DNA from: Burkholderia sp. 4M9327F10
GTDB lineage: Bacteria; Pseudomonadota; Gammaproteobacteria; Burkholderiales; Burkholderiaceae
Direction: 5' to 3'
Length of the DNA stretch: 64,000 bases
Assembly: GCF_005503145.1 (NCBI RefSeq)
Contig: NZ_SCNV01000021.1
Coordinates: 60,045-124,044, forward strand
A program made the position numbers and the translations under genes. Numbering within the stretch: the stretch's first letter is position 1; every line of letters starts with the position of its first letter. Below are positions 26,975-35,709 of the stretch, piece after piece. Below the pieces are notes generated by a model that did no database searches, was not told the origin of the DNA, and worked only from the letters and a program-made list of their open reading frames with translations.

Positions 26975-27430
26975 ATGGTTCGGCAGGCAGGCTTTACGTT
27001 GCTGGAGATGATGGTGGTGCTGGTGATTGCCGGGCTGCTGGTATCACTGGCATCGATTGCAATGACGCGCAATCCGCGCACGGATCTGAATGAAGAAGCT
27101 CAACGGTTGGCATTGCTGTTCGAATCGGCGGGCGACGAAGCGCAGGTACGGGCGAGGCCTATTGCGTGGCAACCGTTCGACGGCGGGTTTCGTTTCGACA
27201 TGCATACCGATGACGGCTGGCGTCCGTTGCGCGACGAGTTGCTCGGACCGCGCCGCTGGGAAGGCGGCGTGACGAGCGTGACGATCGACTATCCGGGGTC
27301 GGACGTGCATCCGTCGCGGGTGGTGTTCGGTACAGAGAGCATCGATACGCCGGTCCAGGTCACGCTGTTTTCCGCGGCGGGCCAGGCGACTATTGTGGGT
27401 ACAGGCAATGGCCGCTATGAGGTACGTTGA
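26975..27430 (+). CDS. gspH: Minor pseudopilin GspH
   Basis: Prepilin with leader MVRQAG cut before FTLLEMMVVLVIAGLLVSLASIAM, about 151 residues from this start. The open frame extends back to 26840 (TTG), with ATGs at 26879 and 26930; 26975 gives the usual short leader but has no clear ribosome site, so the start is uncertain. The globular domain is a GspH fold (LALLFESAGDEAQVRARPIAWQPFDGGFRFD). It belongs to the tip complex of the pseudopilus. gspI begins one base after its stop. Confidence 0.85.
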   Translation: MVRQAGFTLLEMMVVLVIAGLLVSLASIAMTRNPRTDLNEEAQRLALLFESAGDEAQVRARPIAWQPFDGGFRFDMHTDDGWRPLRDELLGPRRWEGGVTSVTIDYPGSDVHPSRVVFGTESIDTPVQVTLFSAAGQATIVGTGNGRYEVR

Positions 27431-27431
27431 G

Positions 27432-27851
27432 ATGGACGGCGCGATCAGGGGTGCGGCGTGCGCGCGGTTGCGCGGCGGGACGCAGCGCGGCTTTACGATG
27501 ATCGAAGTGCTGGTGGCGCTGGCGATCATCGCGGTGGCGCTGGCCGCGTCGCTGCGAGCGGTGGGCAATCTGGCGAGCAGCGAGGTGGAATTGCATCAGC
27601 GGCTGTTGGCGGGCTGGAGTGCGGACAACATGCTGGCGCAGTTGAAGCTGTCGCACAGCTGGCCGGATGTGGGGTCGAGCAGCTTCGACTGTTCGCAGGG
27701 GAATTTGCAGTTGCTTTGTACGGAACGGGTGACGGCGACGCCGAATCCGGTGTTCCGTCGCGTTGAGGTGTTGGTGACGACACCGGGCCGCGCCGGCAAT
27801 CTGGCGCAGATGGTGACAGTGGTGGCGAATGAAACGAACCGTTCGCTCTGA
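27432..27851 (+). CDS. gspI: Minor pseudopilin GspI
   Basis: 139 residues. The leader MDGAIRGAACARLRGGTQRG precedes FTMIEVLVALAIIAVALAASLRAVGNLASSEVELHQR, the GspI pilin helix with Glu5. Start 27432 has GAGG nine bases upstream, overlapping the end of gspH; in-frame ATGs at 27417 and 27408 are less well placed. The 3' end overlaps gspJ by 23 bases. GspI nucleates the pseudopilus tip with GspJ and GspK. Confidence 0.9.
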   Translation: MDGAIRGAACARLRGGTQRGFTMIEVLVALAIIAVALAASLRAVGNLASSEVELHQRLLAGWSADNMLAQLKLSHSWPDVGSSSFDCSQGNLQLLCTERVTATPNPVFRRVEVLVTTPGRAGNLAQMVTVVANETNRSL

Positions 27852-28506
27852 GCGCCACCGCCGCCGTCCGGCGCACGGCTTCACACTGATCGAACTGCTG
27901 GTCGCGATTGCGATTCTGGCGGTGATCGCGGTGTTGTCGTGGCGCGGCCTGGACCAGATCATCCGTGGACGGCAGACGATCACCAACGCGATGGAAGACG
28001 AGCGGGTGTTTGCCCAGTTGTTCGACCAGATGCGGATTGACGTGAGGCATGCCGCGACCGATGACGAGTCGGGGCAAGCGGCGGTCTCGGTGAGTGGCGA
28101 CGTGCTGCAGATCGTGCGGGAGCTGGATTTGCCGGAGACGGCGCCGCGTTTGCAGGTGGTGCGGTATCGGGTGGCCGATGGCCGGGTGATCCGGTATGCA
28201 TCGCCACCGCTTGGCAACGTCGGTGAATTGCGGGGGGCTCTGCGGGGCGGCGAGGGAGAAGGCTGGAGCGCGGTGCCGTTGATGGGGGGTGTTGGGTCTA
28301 TTGCTGCGCGGCTGTTTGTGCCGAAGGTGGGGTGGACGACGCAGATGAAAGATGTGCAGGATGCGATTACCGAGAACGATAACAATTTGAAGGTTCCCCA
28401 GTTGGGGAGTGCTCCGCTGCCGCGGTCTGTGACAGGGCTTGAGGTGATTATTGGGGCTACTTCGTTGGCGCAGCCGGTTACCAGGGTTTTTCTCGTCGGA
28501 GAGTGA
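27829..28506 (+). CDS. gspJ: Minor pseudopilin GspJ
   Basis: 225 residues. The leader MKRTVRSERHRRRPAHG precedes FTLIELLVAIAILAVIAVLSWRGLDQIIRGRQTITNAM. The remainder matches the GspJ fold (VVRYRVADGRVIRYASPP, MKDVQDAITENDNNLKVPQLGSAPLPRSVTGLEVII). Codon use changes along the gene: normal C/G endings at the 5' end, then strongly G/T-ending in the last ~300 bases, where it approaches the palindromic repeat in gspK. The stop is four bases from the gspK start. Confidence 0.92.
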   Translation: MKRTVRSERHRRRPAHGFTLIELLVAIAILAVIAVLSWRGLDQIIRGRQTITNAMEDERVFAQLFDQMRIDVRHAATDDESGQAAVSVSGDVLQIVRELDLPETAPRLQVVRYRVADGRVIRYASPPLGNVGELRGALRGGEGEGWSAVPLMGGVGSIAARLFVPKVGWTTQMKDVQDAITENDNNLKVPQLGSAPLPRSVTGLEVIIGATSLAQPVTRVFLVGE

Positions 28507-28509
28507 GGG

Positions 28510-30309
28510 ATGCAGGTTGTTTGGCTACCGCCGGGGGTTGGTTTTTCTCTTGCTGCGCAGGGAGGGGGGCTGTTTGCCTACGGTGTTGGGCTTTTCTTGC
28601 TTTGCTTTTCGTTTATTTGCGTTGCTGCCTGGTTGTTTGCACGTGGTGTTGGCCTTTCCTTGTTTTCTTATCGGTCTATTGGCGTCGCCCCTGTGCGGGG
28701 CGGCACCTACTTTTCTTTGCAGCGGCAAAGAAAAGTAGGCAAAAGAAAGCCGCTCACACCGCTAACTTTTAGGTGTCCACCCCTGTTCGTATCCGGTAGT
28801 GGTCCGAAAACAAGATCATCCCTCGCACCTCTCACTTCAGTGACAAGGCAGTCATCCGCTCCAGCGTCGCGCTTCGCGCCCCGCCGAAGGGCACAACACC
28901 CGGCACCGCCCCCAAGGGGCTTTGTCGTCGCGCAATACGCCTTGCAACCCACGGCCGGTTATGCCGAACCGACAAGCACGCAGTGCGTGGGCGGGATGAA
29001 TGAGCGCTGTACCACGAACGGGGGAAGCGCGAGGGACGATCTCGTCTTCGGACCACTCCCGGGAAATTCGAGAGGCGGACACCTACAGGCTAGCGGTTGC
29101 AGCCCGCTTTCTTTGCTTACTTTCTTTGCGGCGGCAAAGAAAGTAAGTGCCGCCCCGCACAGGGGCAACGCTAATAGACCGATAACAAAGCAAGGAAAGG
29201 CCAACACCCCAGCCAAACAGCCAACCGCCGTAGGCAAGCAAAAAGCAAAAACCCAAACCGGCGTAGCCATAATCAGCGCACTACTGGTAGTGGCCCTATC
29301 AGCAATCCTGGTATCAGGCATTCTGTGGCGCCAGCAGGTTCAAATCCGAAGGATAGAAAACCAGCGCCTGCTATCGCAAGCACAGTGGATATCCAGAGGC
29401 GCTTTAGACTGGACAAGACTGATCTTAAGATCCGAAGCCGACACCTCAGCGGGTATCACCTACTTAGGGGGAGTATGGAGCGTCCCCATAGCCCGAACTC
29501 GCCTATCGGACTTCTTGGGCCAAATAGGCGAAGTCCGCGCCTCAGAAGGCGCCTCAACCTATCTATCAGGCTCGATAGAAGACGCCCAAAGCAAATTCAA
29601 CCTGCGAAACCTGGTCTCAAGCCCGGCCCCAGGCGTATTGCAAGTCAACGTGGAGCAAGTCCAGGCCTTCCAGCGCCTGCTCGCCCTGCTCAGCCTCAAC
29701 AGCCAGTTGGCGAAAACCGCCGCCGTCCAGATCCGCGACAGCCTCGCCCAATCCGCCACGCGTTTCCAGACACAAACCGCCACAACCGGCGGTACCGCCG
29801 CCCCCACCCTAGGCGGCGCAATCGGTGGCAACACGTTCACCGATAAACCCGGCATCGACGACAGCGACAGCAACCCCGACATCGCGCCGCTGCAGATGAC
29901 CAGCGTCGACTCGCTGCTCGACGTGCCAGGCTTCACGCCCGACATGGTCGCGAGGCTGCGCCCGTTCGTGACCTATCTGCCCACCACCACGGCAGTCAAT
30001 ATGAATACCGCGCCGGCTGAAGTGGTCGCCGCCGTCGTGCCGGAAATGAACCTGTCCGCCGCTCAAGCGCTCGTCGCGCGCCGCGAGACTGTCTTCTTTC
30101 GTAACGTCGGCGATGTATTGTTGGCCTTGCAGGCGACCGGTGTTCAGCAAACGGCGATCGACCAGAGCCTCTACGACGTCAACACCAGTTACTTTTTTAT
30201 CCACGGCCGTGTCGATCACGAACGCGCGGAAGTGGATCGCACGACCCTCGTTTATCGCGATGCACTGACGCATACCACCCGCATCGTGCGCGTACAAGAT
30301 CAACTATGA
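28510..30309 (+). CDS. gspK: Minor pseudopilin GspK with an in-frame repeat-derived N-terminal extension
   Basis: The native protein begins around TQTGVAIISALLVVALSAILVSGILWRQQVQIRRIENQRLL (about residue 250 of this frame) and continues as a full GspK to the stop, including SAGITYLGG, SIEDAQSKFNLRNL and the helix-hairpin-helix-like VNMNTAPAEVVAAVVPEMN region. Upstream, the frame is open for ~245 codons across a palindromic repeat. The ATG at 28510 has GGAGA upstream, so translation from there is likely. No ATG, GTG or TTG lies in frame between 29120 and the pilin helix. A leader that long would not suit prepilin peptidase, so function is doubtful. Codons just after the repeat are A/C-ending (ATA, CTA, AGA). 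Confidence 0.85.
   Translation: MQVVWLPPGVGFSLAAQGGGLFAYGVGLFLLCFSFICVAAWLFARGVGLSLFSYRSIGVAPVRGGTYFSLQRQRKVGKRKPLTPLTFRCPPLFVSGSGPKTRSSLAPLTSVTRQSSAPASRFAPRRRAQHPAPPPRGFVVAQYALQPTAGYAEPTSTQCVGGMNERCTTNGGSARDDLVFGPLPGNSRGGHLQASGCSPLSLLTFFAAAKKVSAAPHRGNANRPITKQGKANTPAKQPTAVGKQKAKTQTGVAIISALLVVALSAILVSGILWRQQVQIRRIENQRLLSQAQWISRGALDWTRLILRSEADTSAGITYLGGVWSVPIARTRLSDFLGQIGEVRASEGASTYLSGSIEDAQSKFNLRNLVSSPAPGVLQVNVEQVQAFQRLLALLSLNSQLAKTAAVQIRDSLAQSATRFQTQTATTGGTAAPTLGGAIGGNTFTDKPGIDDSDSNPDIAPLQMTSVDSLLDVPGFTPDMVARLRPFVTYLPTTTAVNMNTAPAEVVAAVVPEMNLSAAQALVARRETVFFRNVGDVLLALQATGVQQTAIDQSLYDVNTSYFFIHGRVDHERAEVDRTTLVYRDALTHTTRIVRVQDQL
28572..29240. repeat. Long imperfect palindromic repeat element inside gspK
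   Basis: Two inverted arms (about 28572-28860 and 28960-29240) share, among others, GGTGTTGGCCTTTCCTTG, TTATCGGTCTATT and CCCCTGTGCGGGGCGGCAC. Each arm carries its own hairpin: a 15 bp stem CCTACTTTTCTTTGC at 28706-28739 and a 14 bp stem CTTACTTTCTTTGC at 29116-29147. Further in, both arms share AGGTGTCC and AGTGGTCCGAA. No transposase is present. I recall this kind of repeat as common in Burkholderia and Paraburkholderia genomes; the copy number here cannot be judged from one window. Confidence 0.85.
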
Positions 30310-30337
30310 ATAACGCTTTTTCCGGAGAGAGTGGCCT

Positions 30338-31723
30338 TTGAGCACGCTGATCGTCCTTTTGCCGCCGCGTGACCCGGCGGTGCCGTCGCAGGAATGGCAA
30401 CTGCCGGAATTGCCGTTCCTGTTGCTCGACAAATCGGGCCGCACGCAGCGCGCCGGCCGCTCGGCGCTCGCGCTGCTGCCGCGTGCGTCGTCGACGGTCC
30501 TGATGGTCGCCGCGCGCGACCTCCTGATGATGCCCGCAACCCTGCCCCCGCTGAAGGGGCCGCGTCTGCGCCAGGCCTTGCCGAACATCGTCGAGGATCA
30601 ACTGATCCAGGACCCGCAGACCTGTCACATCGCGCTCGATCCGCAACCGCTCGGCAATGGCCGGCATCTGCTCGCCATCGTCGATCGCGGCTGGTTCCGC
30701 TTCATCTGCGAAGCCTTCACCACCGCCGGTCATCGCAGCATTCGCGCCGTGCCGGTCACGCGTTGCCTGCCGCTGCCGCCAGTTGCTGCCACGCCGCTCG
30801 CGCAAGCCGAAGCAGACGCGGCAACTGCTGCGCTGCAGCCGGCTGCGGCGGGTAAGCAGGCGGTTGACCTCGCCGTCGAGCCGCCGTCGCCGGTCGTCGC
30901 CGCTGTGCTCGGCACCGTGGTCTCCACCGCGCCCGCCCTGCTGCTCGAGATGACGCCGGAGTCCAGCACCACACGCGTGGAACTGGCGATTGCACGCGGT
31001 GTTCAGGGTGAAGGGCTCGCCGTGCCCGCGACGTCCGTCAATGCGACCCTCGACGCCCTCTCCGGCGCCGCGCCGGTCTCGCTTTATCTGCTCACCGAGG
31101 TACCGGGTAACGAACCCGGCATGGGTTCGAGCGCGCAAGCGAAGCTAGCGGCGCAGATCGCGGGCGCGCAGCCGCTGCCGTTCGAGAAGCTCGCTCGCCG
31201 CGCACTCGAGTGCCGCTTCGACCTCTGCCAGTTCGAGTTCGCCGCGCAACCGTGGCGTCTCGACCGCGCTACGCTGCGCCGTCTGCGCCTGCCTGCGCTG
31301 CTGGCCGCGGCCGCGCTGGTGGTGGCGATCATCGGCGCCAATGTGCAATGGCTGATGCTTTCGCACCAACGCGACGCGATCAACGCGCAGATGACCGAGT
31401 TGCTGCTCAACACGTTCCCGAAAACGACCGTCGTGCTCGACGCGCCCGACCAGATGTCGCGCCAGATGCAGCAACTCCGTGTGGCCGCTGGTGAGTTGTC
31501 GCCGGACGATTTCCTCTCGCTGTCAGCCGGACTTGCGCGCTCGCTCGGACCGGTGCCGGTCAACGGCATCGCAGCGCTCGATTATCACGACCATCGTCTT
31601 GATGTGACCTTCAAGCCCGAAATCAAGGTCGACGCCGGCCTGACACAGCGTCTGTCGGGCAACGGCCTCGCGGGGGCGATCGACAGCAACACCGGCAAAT
31701 GGACCATCAGGAGCGGACAATGA
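30338..31723 (+). CDS. gspL: Type II secretion protein GspL
   Basis: 461 residues. The N-terminal two-thirds form the cytoplasmic actin-like GspL domain (LPGK-like segment LPPLKGPRLRQALPNIVEDQLIQDP), with an Ala/Pro-rich insertion near 155-190. One transmembrane helix (LPALLAAAALVVAIIGANVQWLML) and a ferredoxin-like periplasmic domain follow. It starts with TTG at 30338, preceded by GGAGAGAG. It anchors GspE to the membrane and partners GspM, whose start codon overlaps its stop. Confidence 0.9.
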   Translation: MSTLIVLLPPRDPAVPSQEWQLPELPFLLLDKSGRTQRAGRSALALLPRASSTVLMVAARDLLMMPATLPPLKGPRLRQALPNIVEDQLIQDPQTCHIALDPQPLGNGRHLLAIVDRGWFRFICEAFTTAGHRSIRAVPVTRCLPLPPVAATPLAQAEADAATAALQPAAAGKQAVDLAVEPPSPVVAAVLGTVVSTAPALLLEMTPESSTTRVELAIARGVQGEGLAVPATSVNATLDALSGAAPVSLYLLTEVPGNEPGMGSSAQAKLAAQIAGAQPLPFEKLARRALECRFDLCQFEFAAQPWRLDRATLRRLRLPALLAAAALVVAIIGANVQWLMLSHQRDAINAQMTELLLNTFPKTTVVLDAPDQMSRQMQQLRVAAGELSPDDFLSLSAGLARSLGPVPVNGIAALDYHDHRLDVTFKPEIKVDAGLTQRLSGNGLAGAIDSNTGKWTIRSGQ

Positions 31724-32223
31724 AAAATGAACTTGCTCAAACATGGGCCGGATTCTGGGACGGGCGAAGCGAGCGCGAGAAGAACCTGCTGACGTGGGGC
31801 GGCGCAGTGCTGGGCGTGGTGATCGCGTGGTCGATTTTGTGGGCGCCGGCTCAGGACGGCCGCGCGCATTTGCGTGACTCGCTGCCGTCAATGCAGCGTC
31901 AGCTTGCGCAGATGACCGCCCAGGCCGAGGAAGCGCGCCGGCTGACGGCCGCAGCCCAAGGCGTTGCGCCGACCGGCGGCGCGCTCAAGGATGCCCTCAC
32001 CGCTTCGCTCACCGATCACGGCCTTACACCGCTGCAAGTGGAGTTGATCGGCAATGCGGTGCAGGTCCAGTTAAAGAACGCTTCGTTTCCCGTCTGGACT
32101 ACGTGGGTCGACGACGTGCGCCGGCAATTCAAGGTGCAGGTCGCCGAGGCGCACATTACCGCGCTCAAAGACGACGGACAGGTCGACCTGACAGCATCGC
32201 TGCAGCCGTCGACCGCGAAATGA
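31720..32223 (+). CDS. gspM: Type II secretion protein GspM
   Basis: 167 residues. A short cytoplasmic segment (KNELAQTWAGFWDGRSEREKNLLTWGGAV), one transmembrane helix (VLGVVIAWSILWAP), a coiled-coil and a ferredoxin-like periplasmic domain (LTDHGLTPLQVELIGNAVQVQLKNASFPVWTTWVDDVRRQF). It starts in an ATGA overlap with gspL, so the two are translationally coupled, matching their known complex. Confidence 0.92.
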   Translation: MKNELAQTWAGFWDGRSEREKNLLTWGGAVLGVVIAWSILWAPAQDGRAHLRDSLPSMQRQLAQMTAQAEEARRLTAAAQGVAPTGGALKDALTASLTDHGLTPLQVELIGNAVQVQLKNASFPVWTTWVDDVRRQFKVQVAEAHITALKDDGQVDLTASLQPSTAK

Positions 32224-32245
32224 CGGTGCAGCTACAGGATCTCGC

Positions 32246-33025
32246 ATGAATTTCTGGATGCGGCGCTTGCGCGCTGCCCTGCCGTGGCTGCTGGTCGCGG
32301 TGTTATCGAGCGGTACCGTCTTGCTGGTGCTGTTACCCGCCGCGTGGATCACACCGGCGTTCACGAAGGCGAGCGACGGTCACGTCAATCTGGTCGACCC
32401 GGCTGGCTCGCTGTGGCACGGCTCGGCCACGCTGATGCTGGCGGCCGGTGCGGACACCAGCGCCGCAACGCTGCTGCCGGGCCGGATTGAATGGCATACC
32501 GCGTTCTGGCCGCTTTTCACCGGCCGCATCCGGATGACGATGCTGCAAAGCGAAGCCATGCCCGACCCGATCACGGTCGATGCGACCGGGCGCGGCTCCA
32601 CGGTGTCGCAGGGGACGATCGCCGTGCCGGCGTCGCTGCTCTCGGGTCTCGGTGCGCCGTTCAATACCCTCGATCTGCAAGGCGATGTGCGGCTCGCGTG
32701 GAGCGACTGGCGGACTTTCGGCAAGCAATCCTTCGGCCAACTAACGGTGACGCTCAGCGACGCAAGCTCACGCGTTTCGCTGGTCAAGCCGCTCGGCTCT
32801 TACCGGGTGGTGGTGCAGGCGGAAGGCGGCAGTTCGACGGTCGATCTCTCGACCCTCAAAGGCCCTTTGATGCTGAATGGTCACGGCGTGGTGGGCGGCG
32901 CGGTGACGTCGTTTAGCGGCACGGCGAGCGCGGCGCCGGAGCAGCGCGATAACCTTGCCGGCCTGCTGAACTTGCTCGGGCGGCCGAGCGGACCGGGCAC
33001 GGTGACGCTGACCTTCGCTCGCTGA
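32246..33025 (+). CDS. gspN: Type II secretion protein GspN
   Basis: 259 residues with an N-terminal membrane anchor (ALPWLLVAVLSSGTVLLVLLPAAWI) and a beta-rich periplasmic domain (ASDGHVNLVDPAGSLWHGSATLML..., IEWHTAFWPLFTGRI). This is the usual T2SS protein N, present in only some systems and dispensable in several. Last gene of the gspG-N operon; 17 bases separate its stop from the convergent NodT gene. Confidence 0.9.
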   Translation: MNFWMRRLRAALPWLLVAVLSSGTVLLVLLPAAWITPAFTKASDGHVNLVDPAGSLWHGSATLMLAAGADTSAATLLPGRIEWHTAFWPLFTGRIRMTMLQSEAMPDPITVDATGRGSTVSQGTIAVPASLLSGLGAPFNTLDLQGDVRLAWSDWRTFGKQSFGQLTVTLSDASSRVSLVKPLGSYRVVVQAEGGSSTVDLSTLKGPLMLNGHGVVGGAVTSFSGTASAAPEQRDNLAGLLNLLGRPSGPGTVTLTFAR

Positions 33026-33042
33026 TCGCGCCGCGTGCGGTC

Positions 33043-34698
33043 TCAGTCGTTGCCCGGCAGTACGTGCGGCGGTTCGATAGCCGCGGCCTTCTCCGTGCCC
33101 TGCGGATCCGCTGAACCCGTTCCTGCGCTGGATGCGGCCGGCACCGCGGAGGTTGTGGCAGGCGCGCTCGCCGCCCCTGCCCCAGCGTTTGCATTTGCGG
33201 CCGGCGGCGCAGCCACGCTGCCTGTCTCCCGCGCCATCTGCGAGACATCCCAGCCGCCACCGAGCGCCTTCACGAGCCCCACCGACGACACCATACGCTG
33301 TCCCGCCAGACTCGCGAGTTTCTGCTCCGCGGTGAACGCGGTGGTTTGCGCGGTCAGCACGCTCAGATAAGCCACGGTGCCCGACTTGTACTGATTCGTG
33401 ACGATATCGAGCGCCTGCTGCGCCGATACGACGGCCTGCTGCTGCACGACGATTTCCTGCTCGAGAATCCGCTGCGAGGCGAGGTTGTCTTCTACGTCCT
33501 GAAACGCCGCCAGCACGGTTTGCCGGTACACCGCTACGTCCTGGTCGTAGGCGGCGCGGGCCGCGTTGGTCTGCGCTTCGCGCAGGCCGCCGTCGAAGAT
33601 CGTGCCGGCCAGTTGCGGGCCGAGGGTCCAGAAGCGCGCCGGCGCGGTGAGCAATTGCGACAGCACCGAGCTCTGGAAGCCGCCGGTTGCGGACAGCGTC
33701 AGCGATGGGAAGAACGCCGCGATGGCGACGCCAATCTGCTCGTTCGCGGCCTTGGCGGCGCGCTCAGCCGCCGCGATATCGGGCCGGCGTTCGAGCAGCG
33801 CGGACGGCATCTGCGCCGGGACGGCAGGCGGCGTGGCGGTAAGCGGTGCCGGCGGAATCGAGAACGTCGAGGCCGGCTCGCCGACCAGCACAGCGATCGC
33901 ATGCTCGTCCTGGGCGCGGGCGATGCCGTTGTCGATCGCAGCGGCCTGGGCTGACTGCAATTGCGCTTGCGCCTGGATCACGTCGGAGCGTGCGGCCACA
34001 CCTTGCGCGTACTGATTCTGCGTGAGCTTCAACGACTTTTCGTAGGCAACCACGGTGTCGTCGAGCAGCTTTTGCATCGCGTCGAGCGAGCGCAGCGAGA
34101 AATAGGTCTGGGCGAGCGTGCCCTGTGCCGACAGCCGCGCGTTGGCGAGCGTCGCGGCCGCGCCCTGCTGGCTCGCTTCCTGCGCGCTGACTGTGCGGCT
34201 GACCTTGCCCCACAGGTCCGGCTCCCAACTGGCGTCGAGTTGCAGGTTGTAGCTGTTGTTGACGCTGGAGCGCGTGCTTCCCGAACTGCTGGAGAGACTC
34301 GCGGACGAGCCGTTGCCCGAGCGGGTCAGGCCGGCTGAGCCGCTGATCACCGGGAAATATGCCGCGCGTGCTTCGCCGACCAGCGCGCGGGCCTGACGGT
34401 ATGCGGCCGCGTACTGCGCGATGGTCTGGTTGGAGGTGTTCAGCTTGTCTTCGAGCGCGTTGAGTTGCGGGTCGTCGTAGATCGTCCACCAGGCGCCGCG
34501 GTCATGCTGATCGGCGGGTTGCGCGACCTTCCAGCCGGGGGCGGCTTCCTTATAGGCGGCCGGTACCTCGGTGGTGGGTTGCCTGTAGTCGGGGCCGACC
34601 GCGCAGCCGGCCAGCACGGTGGCGAGCGCCGCGCCTACGGCGAGGGTCAGGGCGCGCGGAGCAAGTGCGCGCGTGCGCGAGCTTCGGTCAAACTGCAT
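33043..34698 (-). CDS. NodT-family RND outer-membrane efflux lipoprotein
   Basis: 551 residues. A lipoprotein signal peptide with lipobox VLAGC, followed by the two OEP repeats of TolC-like channels (VPAAYKEAAPGW... GAWWTIYDDPQLNALEDKLNTSNQTIAQYAAAYRQARALVGEARAAYFP and ALLERRPDIAAAERAAKAANEQIGVAIAAFFPSLTLSATGGF). It forms the outer-membrane duct for tripartite efflux pumps. The C-terminus is a Pro/Ala-rich low-complexity tail of ~60 residues. No adaptor gene lies next to it, but the MarR-DHA2 pump genes 1 kb away point outward from the same region. Confidence 0.93.
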   Translation of the reverse strand: MQFDRSSRTRALAPRALTLAVGAALATVLAGCAVGPDYRQPTTEVPAAYKEAAPGWKVAQPADQHDRGAWWTIYDDPQLNALEDKLNTSNQTIAQYAAAYRQARALVGEARAAYFPVISGSAGLTRSGNGSSASLSSSSGSTRSSVNNSYNLQLDASWEPDLWGKVSRTVSAQEASQQGAAATLANARLSAQGTLAQTYFSLRSLDAMQKLLDDTVVAYEKSLKLTQNQYAQGVAARSDVIQAQAQLQSAQAAAIDNGIARAQDEHAIAVLVGEPASTFSIPPAPLTATPPAVPAQMPSALLERRPDIAAAERAAKAANEQIGVAIAAFFPSLTLSATGGFQSSVLSQLLTAPARFWTLGPQLAGTIFDGGLREAQTNAARAAYDQDVAVYRQTVLAAFQDVEDNLASQRILEQEIVVQQQAVVSAQQALDIVTNQYKSGTVAYLSVLTAQTTAFTAEQKLASLAGQRMVSSVGLVKALGGGWDVSQMARETGSVAAPPAANANAGAGAASAPATTSAVPAASSAGTGSADPQGTEKAAAIEPPHVLPGND

Positions 34699-35015
34699 GC
34701 AATGAATTCCTGTCGATTCGGCCGACGCAATGCCCCCAGGCTCAGAGACCCGTGGGGCTTGGGAAGATCGGCGGGCGGCCGCCCTGATGGCCGGGTGGCA
34801 ATGAGGGGCGGGAGGCCGCGACGCTTCGGAATGTTAACGTAAGCAACGTCGGTGGCACGTAAAACCGAAAGAGTAATGCGCGCCGCGCCGTGGGTGTGTA
34901 ACTCGCGCAGCGGCGACCGTTACGTGCTATTACGGCGTATTCGCAGATGGGCGGGCGGCCGGGCGGCGCACTCTCGAAGGACAGGGGCTTGATTGAGCCC
35001 GCGAACGCTTTAGCG
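34699..35015. other. Intergenic DNA upstream of the NodT gene
   Basis: No gene supported. It should hold the NodT promoter. No clear hairpin was seen. Confidence 0.4.
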
Positions 35016-35399
35016 TCAGGGGCGCTGATCGGCGCTAGCGTGGCGAGCCTGTTTGCCGGCTGCAGCGCGGCAAGCCGGTGCGTCCGCACGGGCCTGGCAG
35101 AGTGCGGGGAGACGCGGTGCGGTTGCTGCACCCGGCGCCAGAATCCTTCCCGCAGCGGAGCTTGCGAGCAGCGCCACTACCGGTGCGGCGCTTGCTGCTG
35201 AACCTGGCTTGGCCTTACGGCCATTGCGGCGATGCTCGATCCATGCAAAGAACAACACCCCGAGCGATCCCCCCGGCATCACGAACATGACGACGTACAG
35301 CGCCAGCTTCCACCAGCGGTTCGGTCCTTGAAAGGACTGCACGGCGGAATCGTGAAGGGAGCGGCTCAGGCCGCCGAGGGTATTTTTCAGGTACAGCAT
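35016..35399 (-). CDS. Small inner-membrane protein of unknown function
   Basis: 127 residues. MLYLKNTLGGLSRSLHDSAVQSFQGPNRWWKLALYVVMFVMPGGSLGVLFFAWIEHRR has one clear transmembrane helix preceded by an amphipathic segment and followed by a basic, Ala-rich tail with low-complexity composition. AGGA lies eight bases before the ATG. I do not recognise a named family. It sits between the NodT gene and the MarR gene. Confidence 0.65.
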   Translation of the reverse strand: MLYLKNTLGGLSRSLHDSAVQSFQGPNRWWKLALYVVMFVMPGGSLGVLFFAWIEHRRNGRKAKPGSAASAAPVVALLASSAAGRILAPGAATAPRLPALCQARADAPACRAAAGKQARHASADQRP

Positions 35400-35598
35400 A
35401 ACGGGGGTCCTCTACGCACCGTCAGGTGGGGTGCGCGGCAAAACGGTCAGAACATGGTCTCGGGTGGCGCCAGCGGCGCGTAACTCGTTGCCTGCAATAA
35501 TATTGACTATGCAATTAAATTTCAAGATACTTCGCCTCATGCCAGCCTGCCGTGTTGTTTTTTCGAGAGCGTGACAGTCGGGCCAGCGGCGCGTGAGA

Positions 35599-35626
35599 TT
35601 GACTTGTCTGCTTAGGCAGCTAAAAT
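35599..35626 (+). promoter_or_regulatory. Promoter and palindromic operator of the MarR gene
   Basis: TTGACT (35599-35604), 16 bases, TAAAAT (35621-35626). The spacer contains the dyad CTGC-TTAG-GCAG at 35608-35619, where a MarR protein would block RNA polymerase. A related dyad TCTG-TCTGGG-CAGA lies at 36293-36306, upstream of the efflux pump gene. Confidence 0.6.
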
Positions 35627-35709
35627 TCGGCCTATTTTCTGCGTTGTGGCAAAGTAGGTGCAATTTAGGTGGCAGCTTATACGTCAACTGAAGTACCAAA
35701 GCGAATTCG

